Translations under genes and position numbers: made by a program
Notes under the pieces: model-generated
The model's input: only the letters and a program-made list of their open reading frames with translations
The model's database searches: none
Told to the model about the DNA's origin: nothing
Part shown: positions 11,309 to 22,615 of the stretch, piece after piece
Numbering within the stretch: position 1 is the stretch's first letter
Layout: each line of letters starts with the position of its first letter
Source: Stenotrophomonas sp. NA06056
Lineage (GTDB): Bacteria; Pseudomonadota; Gammaproteobacteria; Xanthomonadales; Xanthomonadaceae
DNA length: 64,000 nucleotides
Direction of reading: 5' to 3'
Assembly: GCF_013364355.1 (NCBI RefSeq)
Contig: NZ_CP054931.1
Span: 868,001-932,000 of the forward strand

Positions 11309-12595
11309 ATGAGCGATCCGCAATGGCAACTGGAAACCCTGGCCGTGCACGGCGGCTACCGTCCCGACCCGACCACCCGCGCGGTGGCGGTGCCGATCTA
11401 CCAGACCGTGGCTTACGCGTTCGATGACACCCAGCACGGGGCGGACCTGTTCGACCTGAAGGTGCCGGGCAACATCTATACGCGCATCATGAACCCCACC
11501 ACCGACGTGCTGGAGCAGCGCGTGGCGGCGCTGGAAGGGGGCATCGGCGCGTTGGCACTGGCTTCCGGGCAGGCGGCCATCACCTATGCCATCCAGACCA
11601 TCGCCGAGGCCGGTGACAACATCGTTGCCGCCAGCGCGCTGTATGGCGGCAGCCTCAATCTGCTGGCCCACACACTGCCGCAGTACGGCATCCAGACGCG
11701 TTTTGCCGATCCGGCCGACCCGTCGGCGTTCGCTGCCCTGATCGACGAGCGCACCAAGGCCGTGTTCGTCGAATCGATTGGCAACCCGCGCGGCAACGTC
11801 ACCGACATCGCCGCGATCGCCGAGGTCGCGCATGCCGCCGGTGTGCCGCTGATCGTCGACAACACCGTGGCCACGCCGTTCCTGCTGCGCCCGTTCGAAC
11901 ACGGCGCCGATATCGTGGTGCACTCGCTGACCAAGTACCTTGGCGGCCACGGCACCAGTCTGGGCGGGGCCATCGTCGATTCGGGCCGCTTCGACTGGAC
12001 GGCACAGCCGCAACGCTTTGCCCGCTTGAACCAACCCGACCCGAGTTATCACGGTGTGGTCTATACGGAAGCGCTCGGCGCGGCGGCCTACATCGGCCGT
12101 GCGCGGGTGGTGCCGTTGCGCAATACCGGTGCAGCGTTGTCACCCTTCAATGCGTTCCTGATCCTGCAAGGGATCGAGACCCTGGCCCTGCGCATGGAGC
12201 GGATCAACACCAATGCGCTGGCCGTGGCGGAGTACCTGCGCACCCACCCGAAAGTGGCCTGGGTGCGTTATGCCGGGCTGGCCGACGACCCCGAACACGC
12301 GGCGGCGCAGCGCTACCTGGGCGGCCATGGCTCCGGCGTGCTGACCTTCGGCTTGCCGGGCGGGCGCGTTGCCGGCGCGCGCTTCCTGGATGCACTGAAA
12401 CTGTTCACCCGGTTGGTGAACCTGGGGGACGCGAAGTCGCTGGCCACCCATCCGGCGTCGACCACCCATCGCCAGCTCGATGCGGACGAACTGGCCAGGG
12501 CCGGGGTCAGCGAGGACACCGTGCGCCTGTCGATCGGCATCGAGCATATCGACGATCTGCGCGCTGACCTGGAACAAGCCCTGGCCGGCACCTGA
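11309..12595 (+). CDS. metY: O-acetylhomoserine (O-succinylhomoserine) sulfhydrylase
   Basis: 428 residues of the Cys/Met-metabolism PLP enzyme family. The PLP-binding lysine is K209 in VVHSLTKYLGGHGTSLGG; the N-terminal ETLAVHGGY and YTRIMNPTTDVLEQRVAALEGG blocks are those of MetY rather than MetB/MetC. It makes homocysteine directly from acylated homoserine and sulfide in the cytosol. Start at 11309 has GGAG 9 bases upstream. No metX neighbour is present, and I saw no SAM or SAH riboswitch in the 180-bp upstream gap. Confidence 0.92.
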   Translation: MSDPQWQLETLAVHGGYRPDPTTRAVAVPIYQTVAYAFDDTQHGADLFDLKVPGNIYTRIMNPTTDVLEQRVAALEGGIGALALASGQAAITYAIQTIAEAGDNIVAASALYGGSLNLLAHTLPQYGIQTRFADPADPSAFAALIDERTKAVFVESIGNPRGNVTDIAAIAEVAHAAGVPLIVDNTVATPFLLRPFEHGADIVVHSLTKYLGGHGTSLGGAIVDSGRFDWTAQPQRFARLNQPDPSYHGVVYTEALGAAAYIGRARVVPLRNTGAALSPFNAFLILQGIETLALRMERINTNALAVAEYLRTHPKVAWVRYAGLADDPEHAAAQRYLGGHGSGVLTFGLPGGRVAGARFLDALKLFTRLVNLGDAKSLATHPASTTHRQLDADELARAGVSEDTVRLSIGIEHIDDLRADLEQALAGT

Positions 12596-12679
12596 GGGCA
12601 GGCAATCGCGCAGGATCGGTTACGCGCTCGGGCGGCGGATCAGGCAGGATCGCAGCCATGTCCTCGATGGGAGATGGTC

Positions 12680-13567
12680 ATGAAACGGCTTGCAGGCCTG
12701 CGCCAGGCGCAGGGAATCGAACGGGTCATCGACCATCTGCAGGCCTGCCTGCGTGAGCAGCAGGCGCTGCCGGATGTAGCCGCACTGGCAACGGTCGCGC
12801 ATCAGTCGCCCTATCATTTCCAGCGCCTGTACCGGGCGCTGACCGGCGAAAGCCCGGGGCAGACGCTGGATCGACTGCGTCTGCTCAACGCCCTGCAGGC
12901 GCTGCAGCAGCCCGACGCAAGCGTCACCGACGCCGCGCTGGCCGCCGGCTACGAGAGTGCGCAGGCGCTGGCGCGGCGCTGTCGCCAGCGCCTGGAGGCT
13001 ACTCCCAGCGCACTGCGCAATGATCCGGTGTTGCGTGAACACTGGCAGCAGGTATTGGCGCAGTCGCCGGCCGACGTGGACGCAGAGACCGCTGCCCCGT
13101 TGAAGGTGGAAGTGCGCGCGCTGCAACCGTTCGAGGTCGTGCTGTTGCGCGCACAGGGTGCTTTCGGTGATCTCGACGCCAGCTTCGGTCGCCTGTTCGA
13201 ATGGGCGCAGACACACGGCCTGGCCGACGATCTGCTGCATCTGGTGGGCATCGCCATCGATGACCACCGTGACGTACCGGCACGGGCGCACCGCTTCGAC
13301 TGCGGCATGGGATTCGCCACCGGGTTGCCGCCCCTGTCATCGCCGCTGCGGCGGCAGGCCCTCGGGGTCGGACCGCATGCGGTTGTCCACCATGTCGGCC
13401 CCTACGAGCAGCTGCAGGCGGTGGGGGATGCGCTGCTGCGCGACTGGTGGCCGGACAGCGGGCACGCGCTTGCCGATGCGCCTCTGTATTTCCACTTCCT
13501 GGATGATCCCGAACAGGTGCCTGCCGACCAGCTGCGCGCCGACGTCTGTCTGCCGCTGGCAGGCTGA
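12680..13567 (+). CDS. AraC-family regulator with GyrI-like effector domain
   Basis: 295 residues: AraC/XylS-type double helix-turn-helix at the N-terminus (about 12-115, with VAHQSPYHFQRLYRALTGESPGQ) and a C-terminal GyrI/SOUL-like small-molecule-binding domain (about 140-295). This layout matches Rob/SoxS-like multidrug-sensing regulators with the DNA-binding part first. The ATG at 12680 has GGGAG six bases upstream; an in-frame ATG two codons earlier is less well placed. It is 84 bp after metY. The target genes are unknown. A strong terminator follows about 95 bases after the stop. Confidence 0.85.
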   Translation: MKRLAGLRQAQGIERVIDHLQACLREQQALPDVAALATVAHQSPYHFQRLYRALTGESPGQTLDRLRLLNALQALQQPDASVTDAALAAGYESAQALARRCRQRLEATPSALRNDPVLREHWQQVLAQSPADVDAETAAPLKVEVRALQPFEVVLLRAQGAFGDLDASFGRLFEWAQTHGLADDLLHLVGIAIDDHRDVPARAHRFDCGMGFATGLPPLSSPLRRQALGVGPHAVVHHVGPYEQLQAVGDALLRDWWPDSGHALADAPLYFHFLDDPEQVPADQLRADVCLPLAG

Positions 13568-13660
13568 TAGCCACCGGCTTGGTTGTCATCGCTACAGGCG
13601 ATCACCACCGCTGCAGGAACGCGCTACGGTAGAGACGCTCTCCAAGGGCGTGGCGATATC

Positions 13661-13697
13661 ATCCCCGGCCGATGCGGGTCGGCCGGGGATTCTTTTG
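13661..13697 (+). terminator. Rho-independent terminator after the AraC-type gene
   Basis: A 10-bp GC stem, CCCCGGCCGA pairing with TCGGCCGGGG round a TGCGGG loop, followed by ATTCTTTT. Confidence 0.85.
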
Positions 13698-13712
13698 AGA
13701 GCAACCAACCCT

Positions 13713-13990
13713 GGTCGATCCACGCCATGCGTGGATCGACGTGTCGACCAAGGTCGGCACCACCGAGAGCAGGCCATGCAATGCCGGCAGACCGCGGAGA
13801 TCTGTCGAAGGCGGGGTGGGTCCGGTTGCAGGGGCGTGAGCGCCATGGATGGCGCGACCGAGCCTCCATGGACGGATTCACGGCGTCCCCTGCAACCGGA
13901 CCCACCCTGCCATTCCCCAGGAAGCCAGCTTCTGCTGTTGCTTCGGCAGTTGCAGTTGCCTCCGCGGGTGCAGGGCGCAGCCCTGCTGCA
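13713..13990 (+). repeat. Composite hairpin repeat, copy C; fills the gap 13698-13996
   Basis: Modules in order: a SMAG-like palindrome GATCCACGCCATGCGTGGATC (13717-13737), GTGTCGACCAAGGTCGGCAC, a CTGTCG motif, a 25-bp stem (13810-13834 with 13887-13911) round the conserved core, a short GTTGC-rich tract and a terminal GCAGGGCGCAGCCCTGC hairpin. The stem has one G.T pair. It separates a plus-strand regulator from the convergent antiporter gene, whose stop lies only a few bases beyond. No coding sequence is evident in the gap. Confidence 0.85.
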
Positions 13991-13996
13991 CACCCC

Positions 13997-15697
13997 TCAC
14001 ACCACCGGAATGCTGTGCTGCCCCAGGTTCCGGTACGGCGGCGTAGCCATGATCATTTCCGCCAGCGAATAGGCCAGTTCGCGCTCGGCCATCACCGTGC
14101 CATCGGCACCGTGTTCCAGCAGATGCTTCACTTCGGCGTCGCTGTGCGCACGCGCCAGCAGGGTCAGGTTCGGATTGAGCGCGCGCAGCTTGGCCAGCGT
14201 TTCACCAGCTTCCAGTGGCTGCGGGATCGCCAGCACCGCGATCTTCGCGCGCTCGGGATGGGCCTCGGCCAGCACCTTGTCCGACGCAGCGCTGCCGCGG
14301 ATGCCGGGCAGGCCCGCCGCATGTGCCTCGGCCACGTGTTCCTTGTTGTCGTCGATGATCATCACCGGCACGCCACGGTCGCGCAGCACCTGCGCCAACG
14401 CACTGCCGACGCGGCCATAGCCGATGACGATGGCATGGTCATGCAGGTCCAGCGACGGCCCGGGCGGCAACTCGGTCTCCACTGCCGTGGGCGTGGTTTC
14501 CTGATGCTTCAGCAGCCAGCGGTCGAGCAGGCCGAACACCAGCGGATTGAGCATGATCGAGATCAGCGCGCCGGCCAGCACCAGCGCCTGGCCAGTGGGC
14601 GGCAGGATCTTCAGGGTCACGCCAAGCCCGGCGATGATGAAGGCGAACTCACCGATCTGCGCGAGGCTGGCCGAGATGGTCAGCGCCGTGCCGGTGGGGT
14701 GGCCGAACGCGCGTACGATGAAGAACGCCGCGGCCGACTTGCCGAACATGATGATGCCGGCGGTGGCCAGCACCTGCCACGGGTGCTCGATCAGGATGCT
14801 GGGGTTGAACAGCATGCCCACCGAGACGAAGAACAGCACCGCGAATGCATCACGCAGCGGCAGTGAATCACTGGCCGCCTTGTGGCTGAGTTCGGATTCG
14901 TTGAGCAGCATGCCAGCGAAGAACGCGCCCAGCGCGAAGGACACGCCGAACAGCATCGCCGAACCGAACGCCACGCCCAGCGCGATCGCCAGCACCGACA
15001 GGGTGAACAGTTCGCGCGAACCGGTACCGGCGATGCGCTCCAGGATCCACGGAATGACCCGGCGGCCGACCACCAGCATCACCGCCACGAACAGGCCCAG
15101 CTGCACGAACGTCCAGCCGATGCTGGCCAGCACGCTGCCGATGGTGTGGTGTTCATTGGCTGCGTCGGGCCCGAACACACCGGCCATCACCGGCATCATC
15201 ACCAGTGCCAGCACGCAGGCCAGGTCCTCGACGATCAGCCAGCCGACCGCGATCTTGCCGCGCTGGGTTTCCAGCAGGCGGCGCTCTTCCATCGCGCGCA
15301 GCAGCACCACGGTACTGGCCGTGGCCAGCGCGAAACCGAACACCACGCCGTGGATGACCGGCCACCCCATCAATGCCGCCAGGCCCCAGCCGAGCAGGGT
15401 GGCGACCAGGATCTGGCCGATGGCACCGGGAATGGCGATGGCCTTCACCGCCATCAGGTCCTTCAGCGAGAAATGCAGGCCGACGCCGAACATCAGCAGC
15501 ATCACGCCCAGCTCGGCCAGCTGGTTGGCCAGCGCCTGGTCGGCGACGAAGCCGGGGGTGAACGGTCCTACACAGATGCCAGCAACCAGGTAACCGACCA
15601 GCGGAGACAAACGCAGCTTGTTGGCCAGCGCGCCGAAGATGAAGGCGAGCCCAAGGCCAACGGCAACGATGTTGATCAGGTCGGTGTCATGGTGCAT
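13997..15697 (-). CDS. CPA2-family cation:proton antiporter with TrkA-N domain (KefB/YbaL type)
   Basis: 566 residues. The first ~390 form a 12-13 helix Na+/H+-exchanger domain (LVGYLVAGICVGPFTPGF near the N-terminus). The C-terminal part is a RCK/TrkA-N NAD-binding domain with GYGRVG at the start of the Rossmann fold, as in KefB, KefC and YbaL. It likely exports K+ or Na+ in exchange for protons, gated by a nucleotide or glutathione adduct. The ATG at 15697 starts MHHDTDLINIVAVGLG, matching YbaL-like N-termini; a 13-codon extension is possible but unlikely. Monocistronic. Confidence 0.85.
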   Translation of the reverse strand: MHHDTDLINIVAVGLGLAFIFGALANKLRLSPLVGYLVAGICVGPFTPGFVADQALANQLAELGVMLLMFGVGLHFSLKDLMAVKAIAIPGAIGQILVATLLGWGLAALMGWPVIHGVVFGFALATASTVVLLRAMEERRLLETQRGKIAVGWLIVEDLACVLALVMMPVMAGVFGPDAANEHHTIGSVLASIGWTFVQLGLFVAVMLVVGRRVIPWILERIAGTGSRELFTLSVLAIALGVAFGSAMLFGVSFALGAFFAGMLLNESELSHKAASDSLPLRDAFAVLFFVSVGMLFNPSILIEHPWQVLATAGIIMFGKSAAAFFIVRAFGHPTGTALTISASLAQIGEFAFIIAGLGVTLKILPPTGQALVLAGALISIMLNPLVFGLLDRWLLKHQETTPTAVETELPPGPSLDLHDHAIVIGYGRVGSALAQVLRDRGVPVMIIDDNKEHVAEAHAAGLPGIRGSAASDKVLAEAHPERAKIAVLAIPQPLEAGETLAKLRALNPNLTLLARAHSDAEVKHLLEHGADGTVMAERELAYSLAEMIMATPPYRNLGQHSIPVV

Positions 15698-15804
15698 CGG
15701 CTCTCGCAGAAATCGGGGGGATGCCCCGATTTTCACCTAAGCGGCCAGATGCAGCAAACCCGCAGGCCACAATCTAGTGTTCTGCGGGTTTGCCCAGGCG
15801 TTGT

Positions 15805-15859
15805 TGCCGGCCAGCGGCCGGCACTACCAGAGCAGCCGCCGGGCAGGGCCCGGCGCTAC
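15805..15859 (-). repeat. Two SMAG palindromes in tandem (minus orientation)
   Basis: TGCCGGCCAGCGGCCGGCACTAC at 15805-15827 and a GCCGGGCAGGGCCCGGCGCTAC element ending at 15859. Both end in CTAC, the GTAG head read on the minus strand. They lie just downstream of the TonB receptor stop. Confidence 0.8.
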
Positions 15860-15868
15860 CGTTACCGC

Positions 15869-18256
15869 TTACCAGTTGTATTTGATCCGCCCGTAGACAT
15901 ACGCGCCGTTGAAGCCGAACGGTGAGTAGTTGCTGTACGGCAGCATGCCGAAGGTCGAGTTCTGCAGGTCTTCGGTGCGGTCCGGGTACTCGTTCAGCAG
16001 GTTGTCCGCACCCACCGTCAGCGTCCAGTTCGCGCTCGGCTTGTAGCTGGCCGAAGCATCCAGCACCCACTTGTCGCCGTAGGTCTGGTCACGCGCGGCG
16101 GTGGCCGAGTTGCGCACGGTGAACTTGCCGTAGCGGGTCGCCGCCAGGCCCAGTTCCCAGTGATCCGAACGCCAGGTGCCGCTGAGGATGGTCTTGTCGT
16201 GTGGGTAGCTGTCTTCGATGCGGCCGATCTCATCGCGGCCGATCAGCGACTGGGTCAGGCCCAGCGTCCCGAACACCGCCGGCGTGCCGCCTACGCGCTG
16301 TACCTCGGTGTCGTTGTAGCTGTACGCCGCGGTCAGTTCCAGACTGCTGGCGCTGAACGGCACGGTGTAGCTGGACACGAAGTCAACGCCGCGGGTGCGG
16401 GTGTCCAGGCCATTGGTGAAGTATGAGAACGCGGTTACCTGCGGCAGGCCCAGGCCGGCCAGCAGGGCGCTGCTGGCAGCGTTGGTGGTGATGCTGGACG
16501 ACAGCGCGATGCGGTCATCGATGTCGATCTGGTAGGCATCGACAGTGATGTACAGGCGGTCGACCGGCTGCAGTACCAGGCCCAGGCTGTAGGAGGTGGA
16601 CGTCTCGGCCTTCAGCGGCGAGGCGCCCAGCGCCTGTGCGGCCTGGCTGGTGGTCGGGAAGGTGCCGCGTTCGACGAACACGCCGTTGGTGAACTGGCTG
16701 GTCACCGCCTGGTAGCCCTGCTGCGGCAGCGACGGTGCGCGGAAGCCGCTGGAGGCGGTGGCACGCAGCGCGACCTTGTCGGTGAACGCGTAGCGCGCCG
16801 ACAGCTTGCCGGAGAAGCGGTCGCCGAAGTCCGAGTAATCCTCGTAGCGGCCGGTGATGCCGGCCGAGAACTTCTCGGTCAGGTCCGCTTCCAGGCCCGC
16901 ATAGACCGCGTAGTTGTGGCGGTCGGTGTGCACTTCGTTGGTCGGGGTGAAGCCGGCGAAGCCCTGTGCACCGCTGCCGGTGTAGGAGTTCAGTTCACCC
17001 GGGTTCTGGTCCCACTTCTCGCGACGGTACTCACCGCCGAAGGACAGCGTGACCGGATAGGCCAGGCCCCAGTCCAGCGACTTGGTCAGGTCGGCGTTGA
17101 AGATGTCCTGCTGGTACTTCAGCGTGCCGTCGTAGAACGAACGCGGGCTGGTCGCGCCCAGGCTGTAGTTGATGCTGTTGCGGGTGTGGAAATCCAGGGT
17201 GTTCTCGCCGTGGTTCAGGCTCAGGTCCCAGGTCCAGCCGTTGTCGGTGTTGCCCTTGACGCCGGCCACCAGCGAGCGGTCCTTGGAGTACTGGTTGATC
17301 TGCGGCACGTAGCCGTCCGGATAGGTCTGCGCCAGCAGCGCGGTCTGGCCGCTGTGGTTGCGCGAACGATAGAACGCGAACGAGGTGATGTCGCGGTTGC
17401 TGAGCAGCGCGCTGGCATAGCCGGTCACGTGGTCGCTGAAATCAAAGCTGGCATTGACCGAGGCCGCGGTGGCGTCGACCTTCGGGTCACCGACGATGAA
17501 GGTGGTCTGGCCGATGCTGGGGAAGTTGCCGGTGTTCGGCGTGGTACCGCGGTACGGACCGGCGCGGTCGCTTTCATCCTGCTGGCTGATCTGGCCGGCC
17601 ACGTGCACGCGGCCACGGCCGTTGCCGAACTCCACGCCGGTATCGCCGGACAGCTGGTACTTGTTGCCGTCGCCGGCCGAGTACTGGCCGTAGTCGACGG
17701 CCAGGCTGCCGCCACTGCCGCCGCCCTTCAGCACGATGTTGATGACGCCGGCGATGGCATCCGAACCGTACTGTGCGGAGGCACCGTCACGCAGCACTTC
17801 CACGCGCTCGATGGCGGCGATCGGAATCGCGTTGATGTCCACCGCCGACGAACCACGGCCGATGCTGCCGTTGACGTTGATCATCGCCGAGGTGTGGCGG
17901 CGCTTGCCGTTGACCAGCACCAGCACCTGGTCCGGTGACAGGCCGCGCAGCTGCGCCGGGCGCACGCCGCTGGTGCCGTCGGTCAGCGCCGGGCGCGGGA
18001 AGTTCAGCGACGGCAGCGCCCGCGACAGCGCGGTGGCCAGCTCACCGGTACCGGTGGACTGCAGGATCTCGGGGGTGATGATGTCGATCGGCGACTGCGA
18101 TTCGGCGACCGTGCGGTCGGCCACGCGGGTGCCGGTGACGATCACCGTATCCAGGGTGTTGGCGGCGGTGCCGGCCTGCTGGGCGACGGCAACGAACGGA
18201 GAACCACCGAGTGCGACAGCGACGGCGGCGGCGATCAGGCTGGTCTTGCGGGTCAT
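15869..18256 (-). CDS. TonB-dependent outer-membrane receptor
   Basis: 795 residues. Signal peptide to about residue 25 (ending AVAQQ). A TonB-box-like DTVIVTGTR segment follows, then a plug domain with VLVLVNGKRRHTSAMI and VEVLRDGASAQYGSDAIAGVINIVLK, then a 22-strand-type barrel ending in YGRIKYNW, with the aromatic last residue usual for BamA-inserted barrels. It belongs to the large Xanthomonad class of receptors for substrates such as carbohydrates, peptides or siderophores; no transporter, sigma factor or enzyme gene sits beside it to reveal the ligand. The 333-bp upstream region shows no clear Fur box. Confidence 0.93.
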   Translation of the reverse strand: MTRKTSLIAAAVAVALGGSPFVAVAQQAGTAANTLDTVIVTGTRVADRTVAESQSPIDIITPEILQSTGTGELATALSRALPSLNFPRPALTDGTSGVRPAQLRGLSPDQVLVLVNGKRRHTSAMINVNGSIGRGSSAVDINAIPIAAIERVEVLRDGASAQYGSDAIAGVINIVLKGGGSGGSLAVDYGQYSAGDGNKYQLSGDTGVEFGNGRGRVHVAGQISQQDESDRAGPYRGTTPNTGNFPSIGQTTFIVGDPKVDATAASVNASFDFSDHVTGYASALLSNRDITSFAFYRSRNHSGQTALLAQTYPDGYVPQINQYSKDRSLVAGVKGNTDNGWTWDLSLNHGENTLDFHTRNSINYSLGATSPRSFYDGTLKYQQDIFNADLTKSLDWGLAYPVTLSFGGEYRREKWDQNPGELNSYTGSGAQGFAGFTPTNEVHTDRHNYAVYAGLEADLTEKFSAGITGRYEDYSDFGDRFSGKLSARYAFTDKVALRATASSGFRAPSLPQQGYQAVTSQFTNGVFVERGTFPTTSQAAQALGASPLKAETSTSYSLGLVLQPVDRLYITVDAYQIDIDDRIALSSSITTNAASSALLAGLGLPQVTAFSYFTNGLDTRTRGVDFVSSYTVPFSASSLELTAAYSYNDTEVQRVGGTPAVFGTLGLTQSLIGRDEIGRIEDSYPHDKTILSGTWRSDHWELGLAATRYGKFTVRNSATAARDQTYGDKWVLDASASYKPSANWTLTVGADNLLNEYPDRTEDLQNSTFGMLPYSNYSPFGFNGAYVYGRIKYNW

Positions 18257-18589
18257 CGGGAGGGGGCTCCGGTTGGCGGGATGGCACCGGAATCGACATC
18301 ACGGGGGTGAGCGGACGACGGTTGTTGCGGTGCGCAATACAGGAATTAACGGGATATTCAGTGCCTGTCAAATGCCGGTCATCAGAAAAAACGTTGCAGC
18401 AGCAACCATTTAGCTGCGACAGGCAGTGACGGGGGAGGGGCCCGGGAGGCGCGTGGACAGGACGTGGGAGAGAGGAACGTCGCCCGCCGCGCATCCCGGG
18501 GCGCGTCAAGTATTCGTTAACGTTAGAATTGCGTCGCAGGAACAGTGCTTACCAGCACATTCCATTCGGTTATATGGACGCCTCCCCCC
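18257..18589. other. Gene-free divergent intergenic region
   Basis: 333 bp between the TonB receptor and the ABC-F gene. It is more AT-rich than its surroundings in the middle (about 18340-18410), where promoters for the receptor would be expected, and again at 18505-18550 (GTATTCGTTAACGTTAGAATT), a likely promoter zone for the ABC-F gene. I see no SMAG palindrome and no confident operator. Confidence 0.5.
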
Positions 18590-20455
<1,866 letters not shown>

Positions 20456-20463
20456 TTCCATCG

Positions 20464-20530
20464 GTAGCGCCGGGCCATGCCCGGCGGCTTTTTCCATCCG
20501 CTGCGCTCGCCGGGCATGGCCCGGCGCTAC
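20464..20530. terminator. SMAG inverted dimer acting as terminator
   Basis: GTAG-CGCCGGGCCATGCCCGGCG (20464-20486) is followed by GCTTTTT, so the first SMAG unit has the form of a rho-independent terminator for the ABC-F gene. A second, inverted unit (20508-20530) faces the convergent ampR gene. Together they can form a longer stem. Confidence 0.8.
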
Positions 20531-20546
20531 CCGCGGCGCGCGTGTT

Positions 20547-21410
20547 TCACCCCTGCGCCTGCAGCCATTCGCGGAACCGCTTGGCCGGTTCCCGCTCTGC
20601 ACGCGAACGCAGCCGGGTCAGCCAGTAGCGGCCCAGTTCCAGCGTAGTGGCAAACGGTTGCAGCAGCCGGCCCTCGGCCAGGTCCGCCTCGAACATGCGC
20701 AGCGGCAGCAAGGCCACGCCTGCGCCACCAGCGGCAGCCACGGCCAGCGTCAACGACGAATCGAACACCGGGCCGCGTGCTTCCACGCCGTTGGCCCCGG
20801 CCATCTTCAGCCACCGTGGCCATTCGTCGCTGCGGTACGAACGCAGCAGCGGCAAGGCCGCCAGGTCCCGCGGATGCTTCAGCCGGCGCGCCAGTGCCGG
20901 CGCACACAACGGTGCGAACGGCGCATCCAGGATCGCCGTGCAGGTCTGCCCCTGCCAGTCGCCATCGCCAAAACGGATCGCCAGATCCAGGCCCTCGCCA
21001 GCCAGGTCGATGCGGTTGTTGTGGGTCTGCAGGCGCAGTTCGATATCCGGGTGCGCGGCGTCGAACGCGGCCAGGCGTGGCAGCAGCCAACCGGTGGCGA
21101 AGGTGCCGACCACGCCGATCGTCAGCACCTCCCGCGCAGGGCCGCCGGTGTAGCGGGCGATGCTGGCCGATATGCGCTCGAACGATTCATTGAGCACCGG
21201 ATACAGCGCCGCTCCCTCTTCGGTCAGCGCCACGCCGCGGGGCAGGCGATGGAACAGGCGGATGCCCAGCCGGTCTTCCAGTCCGCGTATCTGGTGGCTC
21301 AACGCCGCCTGGCTCACGCACAGCTCCAGCGCCGCACGAGTGAAGTTCTGGTGGCGAGCCGCGGCTTCGAAGGCGCGCAGTGCATTCAGCGACAGAGTGG
21401 GATGCAGCAT
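20547..21410 (-). CDS. ampR: AmpR, LysR-type regulator of the L2 beta-lactamase
   Basis: 287 residues. N-terminal helix-turn-helix with LNALRAFEAAARHQNFTRAALELCVSQAALSHQI and a LysR substrate-binding domain. It is divergent from the L2 beta-lactamase gene, the arrangement of the ampR-L2 module of S. maltophilia, where AmpR represses without inducer and activates when muropeptides accumulate during beta-lactam exposure. The ATG at 21410 gives the typical MLHPTLSLNAL start; the longer frame to 21491 would run through the shared promoter. Function assignment rests on family and context. Confidence 0.93.
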   Translation of the reverse strand: MLHPTLSLNALRAFEAAARHQNFTRAALELCVSQAALSHQIRGLEDRLGIRLFHRLPRGVALTEEGAALYPVLNESFERISASIARYTGGPAREVLTIGVVGTFATGWLLPRLAAFDAAHPDIELRLQTHNNRIDLAGEGLDLAIRFGDGDWQGQTCTAILDAPFAPLCAPALARRLKHPRDLAALPLLRSYRSDEWPRWLKMAGANGVEARGPVFDSSLTLAVAAAGGAGVALLPLRMFEADLAEGRLLQPFATTLELGRYWLTRLRSRAEREPAKRFREWLQAQG

Positions 21411-21586
21411 GAGGACGTGTGAGGCAGGGTGATGGCTGATGGTAGCGTCCTTCCTGTAAATATCGGAGAAATAAAGAGTTGATCGCGTCATGCATGAATA
21501 AAGCTAATGGCTGTCGCTGAAAAATCGCGCTGGTCGCCTCTGCCAGGCCTCCCAATAATCAGGGGCAGCTTCCAGGAGAACCCCGC
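21411..21586. promoter_or_regulatory. ampR-blaL2 divergent promoter/operator region
   Basis: 176 bp shared by the two divergent genes, with an AT-rich middle (about 21460-21530) that should hold both promoters and the AmpR site. L2 has a good AGGAG eight bases before its ATG; ampR lacks an obvious Shine-Dalgarno. I could not place the LysR-type operator exactly. Confidence 0.65.
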
Positions 21587-22498
21587 ATGCTCGCTCGTCG
21601 CCGATTCCTGCAGTTCAGCAGTGCTGCTGTTGCCTCCACGCTTGCGTTGCCGCTGCTGGCCCAGGCTGCCCGTGCCACCAGCACGCCGGCTGCGGCCGCA
21701 TCGGCCTTCGCATCGGCCACCGATTTCGCCGCACTGGAAAGGGCGTGCAGCGGCCGCCTCGGCGTAACCCTGCTCGACACCCGCAGTGGTCGCCGCCTTG
21801 GTCATCGCCAGGACGAACGCTTCCCGCTCTGCAGCACCTTCAAGAGCGTGCTGGCTGCCACGGTGCTCAAGCAGGCCGAACGCGATCCGGCACTGTTGGA
21901 GCAGCGCCTGCCGGTGCGGGCCCAGGACATCCTCGAGCACGCGCCGGTTACCCGCCGCCACGTCGGCAAGGACCTGACCGTGCGTGACCTGTGCCGGGCC
22001 ACGCTGATCACCAGTGACAACACCGCCGCCAATCTGCTGTTCGCCGCAATCGGTGGGCCGCCGGCGGTGACGGCATTCCTGCGTGCCACCGGCGACACGA
22101 TCACCCGCAGCGATCGCCTGGAGCCGGAACTGAACAGCTTCGCCATCGACGACCCTCGCGACACCACCACCCCGGCGGCCATCGCTGCAACGCTGCAGCG
22201 GCTGGTGCTGGGCGATGCACTCCAGCCGGGCTCACGCCAGCAACTGGCCGACTGGCTGATCGACAACGAAACCGGCGATGCCTGCCTTCGTGCAGGCCTG
22301 GGCAAGCGTTGGCGGGTGGGCGACAAGACCGGCAGCAATGGCGAAGACGCGCGCAACGACATCGCCGTGTTGTGGCCGGTGCAGGGCGGTTCGCCCTGGG
22401 TGCTGACCGCCTATCTGCAGGCGGGCGCGATCAGCTTCGAACAGCGCGCGGCCGTGCTTGCGCAGGTCGGGCGGATCGCCGATGGACTGATCGCCTGA
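21587..22498 (+). CDS. blaL2: L2 class A serine beta-lactamase
   Basis: 303 residues. The N-terminus MLARRRFLQFSSAAVAS has the twin-arginine pattern of a Tat signal. Active-site motifs are all present: S83-T-F-K86, S143-D-N145, the omega-loop Glu in EPELN (about E179) and K247-T-G249. It hydrolyses penicillins, cephalosporins and monobactams in the periplasm and is inducible through AmpR. It is the intrinsic chromosomal L2 enzyme of S. maltophilia rather than an acquired gene: base composition matches the surroundings and no mobile element flanks it. A GTAG hairpin follows the stop. Confidence 0.97.
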   Translation: MLARRRFLQFSSAAVASTLALPLLAQAARATSTPAAAASAFASATDFAALERACSGRLGVTLLDTRSGRRLGHRQDERFPLCSTFKSVLAATVLKQAERDPALLEQRLPVRAQDILEHAPVTRRHVGKDLTVRDLCRATLITSDNTAANLLFAAIGGPPAVTAFLRATGDTITRSDRLEPELNSFAIDDPRDTTTPAAIAATLQRLVLGDALQPGSRQQLADWLIDNETGDACLRAGLGKRWRVGDKTGSNGEDARNDIAVLWPVQGGSPWVLTAYLQAGAISFEQRAAVLAQVGRIADGLIA

Positions 22499-22500
22499 CC

Positions 22501-22524
22501 GTAGCAGCCGTGCACGGCGGCTGC
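22501..22524 (+). repeat. SMAG-type palindrome (GTAGCAGCCGTG type)
   Basis: GTAG head followed by CAGCCGTGCACGGCGGCTGC, two bases after the blaL2 stop. A different stem sequence from the other SMAG units, but the same GTAG-plus-palindrome form. Confidence 0.7.
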
Positions 22525-22615
22525 GCAGCAGGGACCACTTTTCAGCAGTGTTCTACTTGTCCCGCCGCGCGCAGGCGTGCATCCTGCGCGCGTTCGATCC
22601 ACACGGAAGTCCCCG

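Noticed and set aside
18257..18589. Fur box upstream of the TonB-dependent receptor
   Set aside because: No sequence close enough to the Fur consensus; ligand and control remain open.
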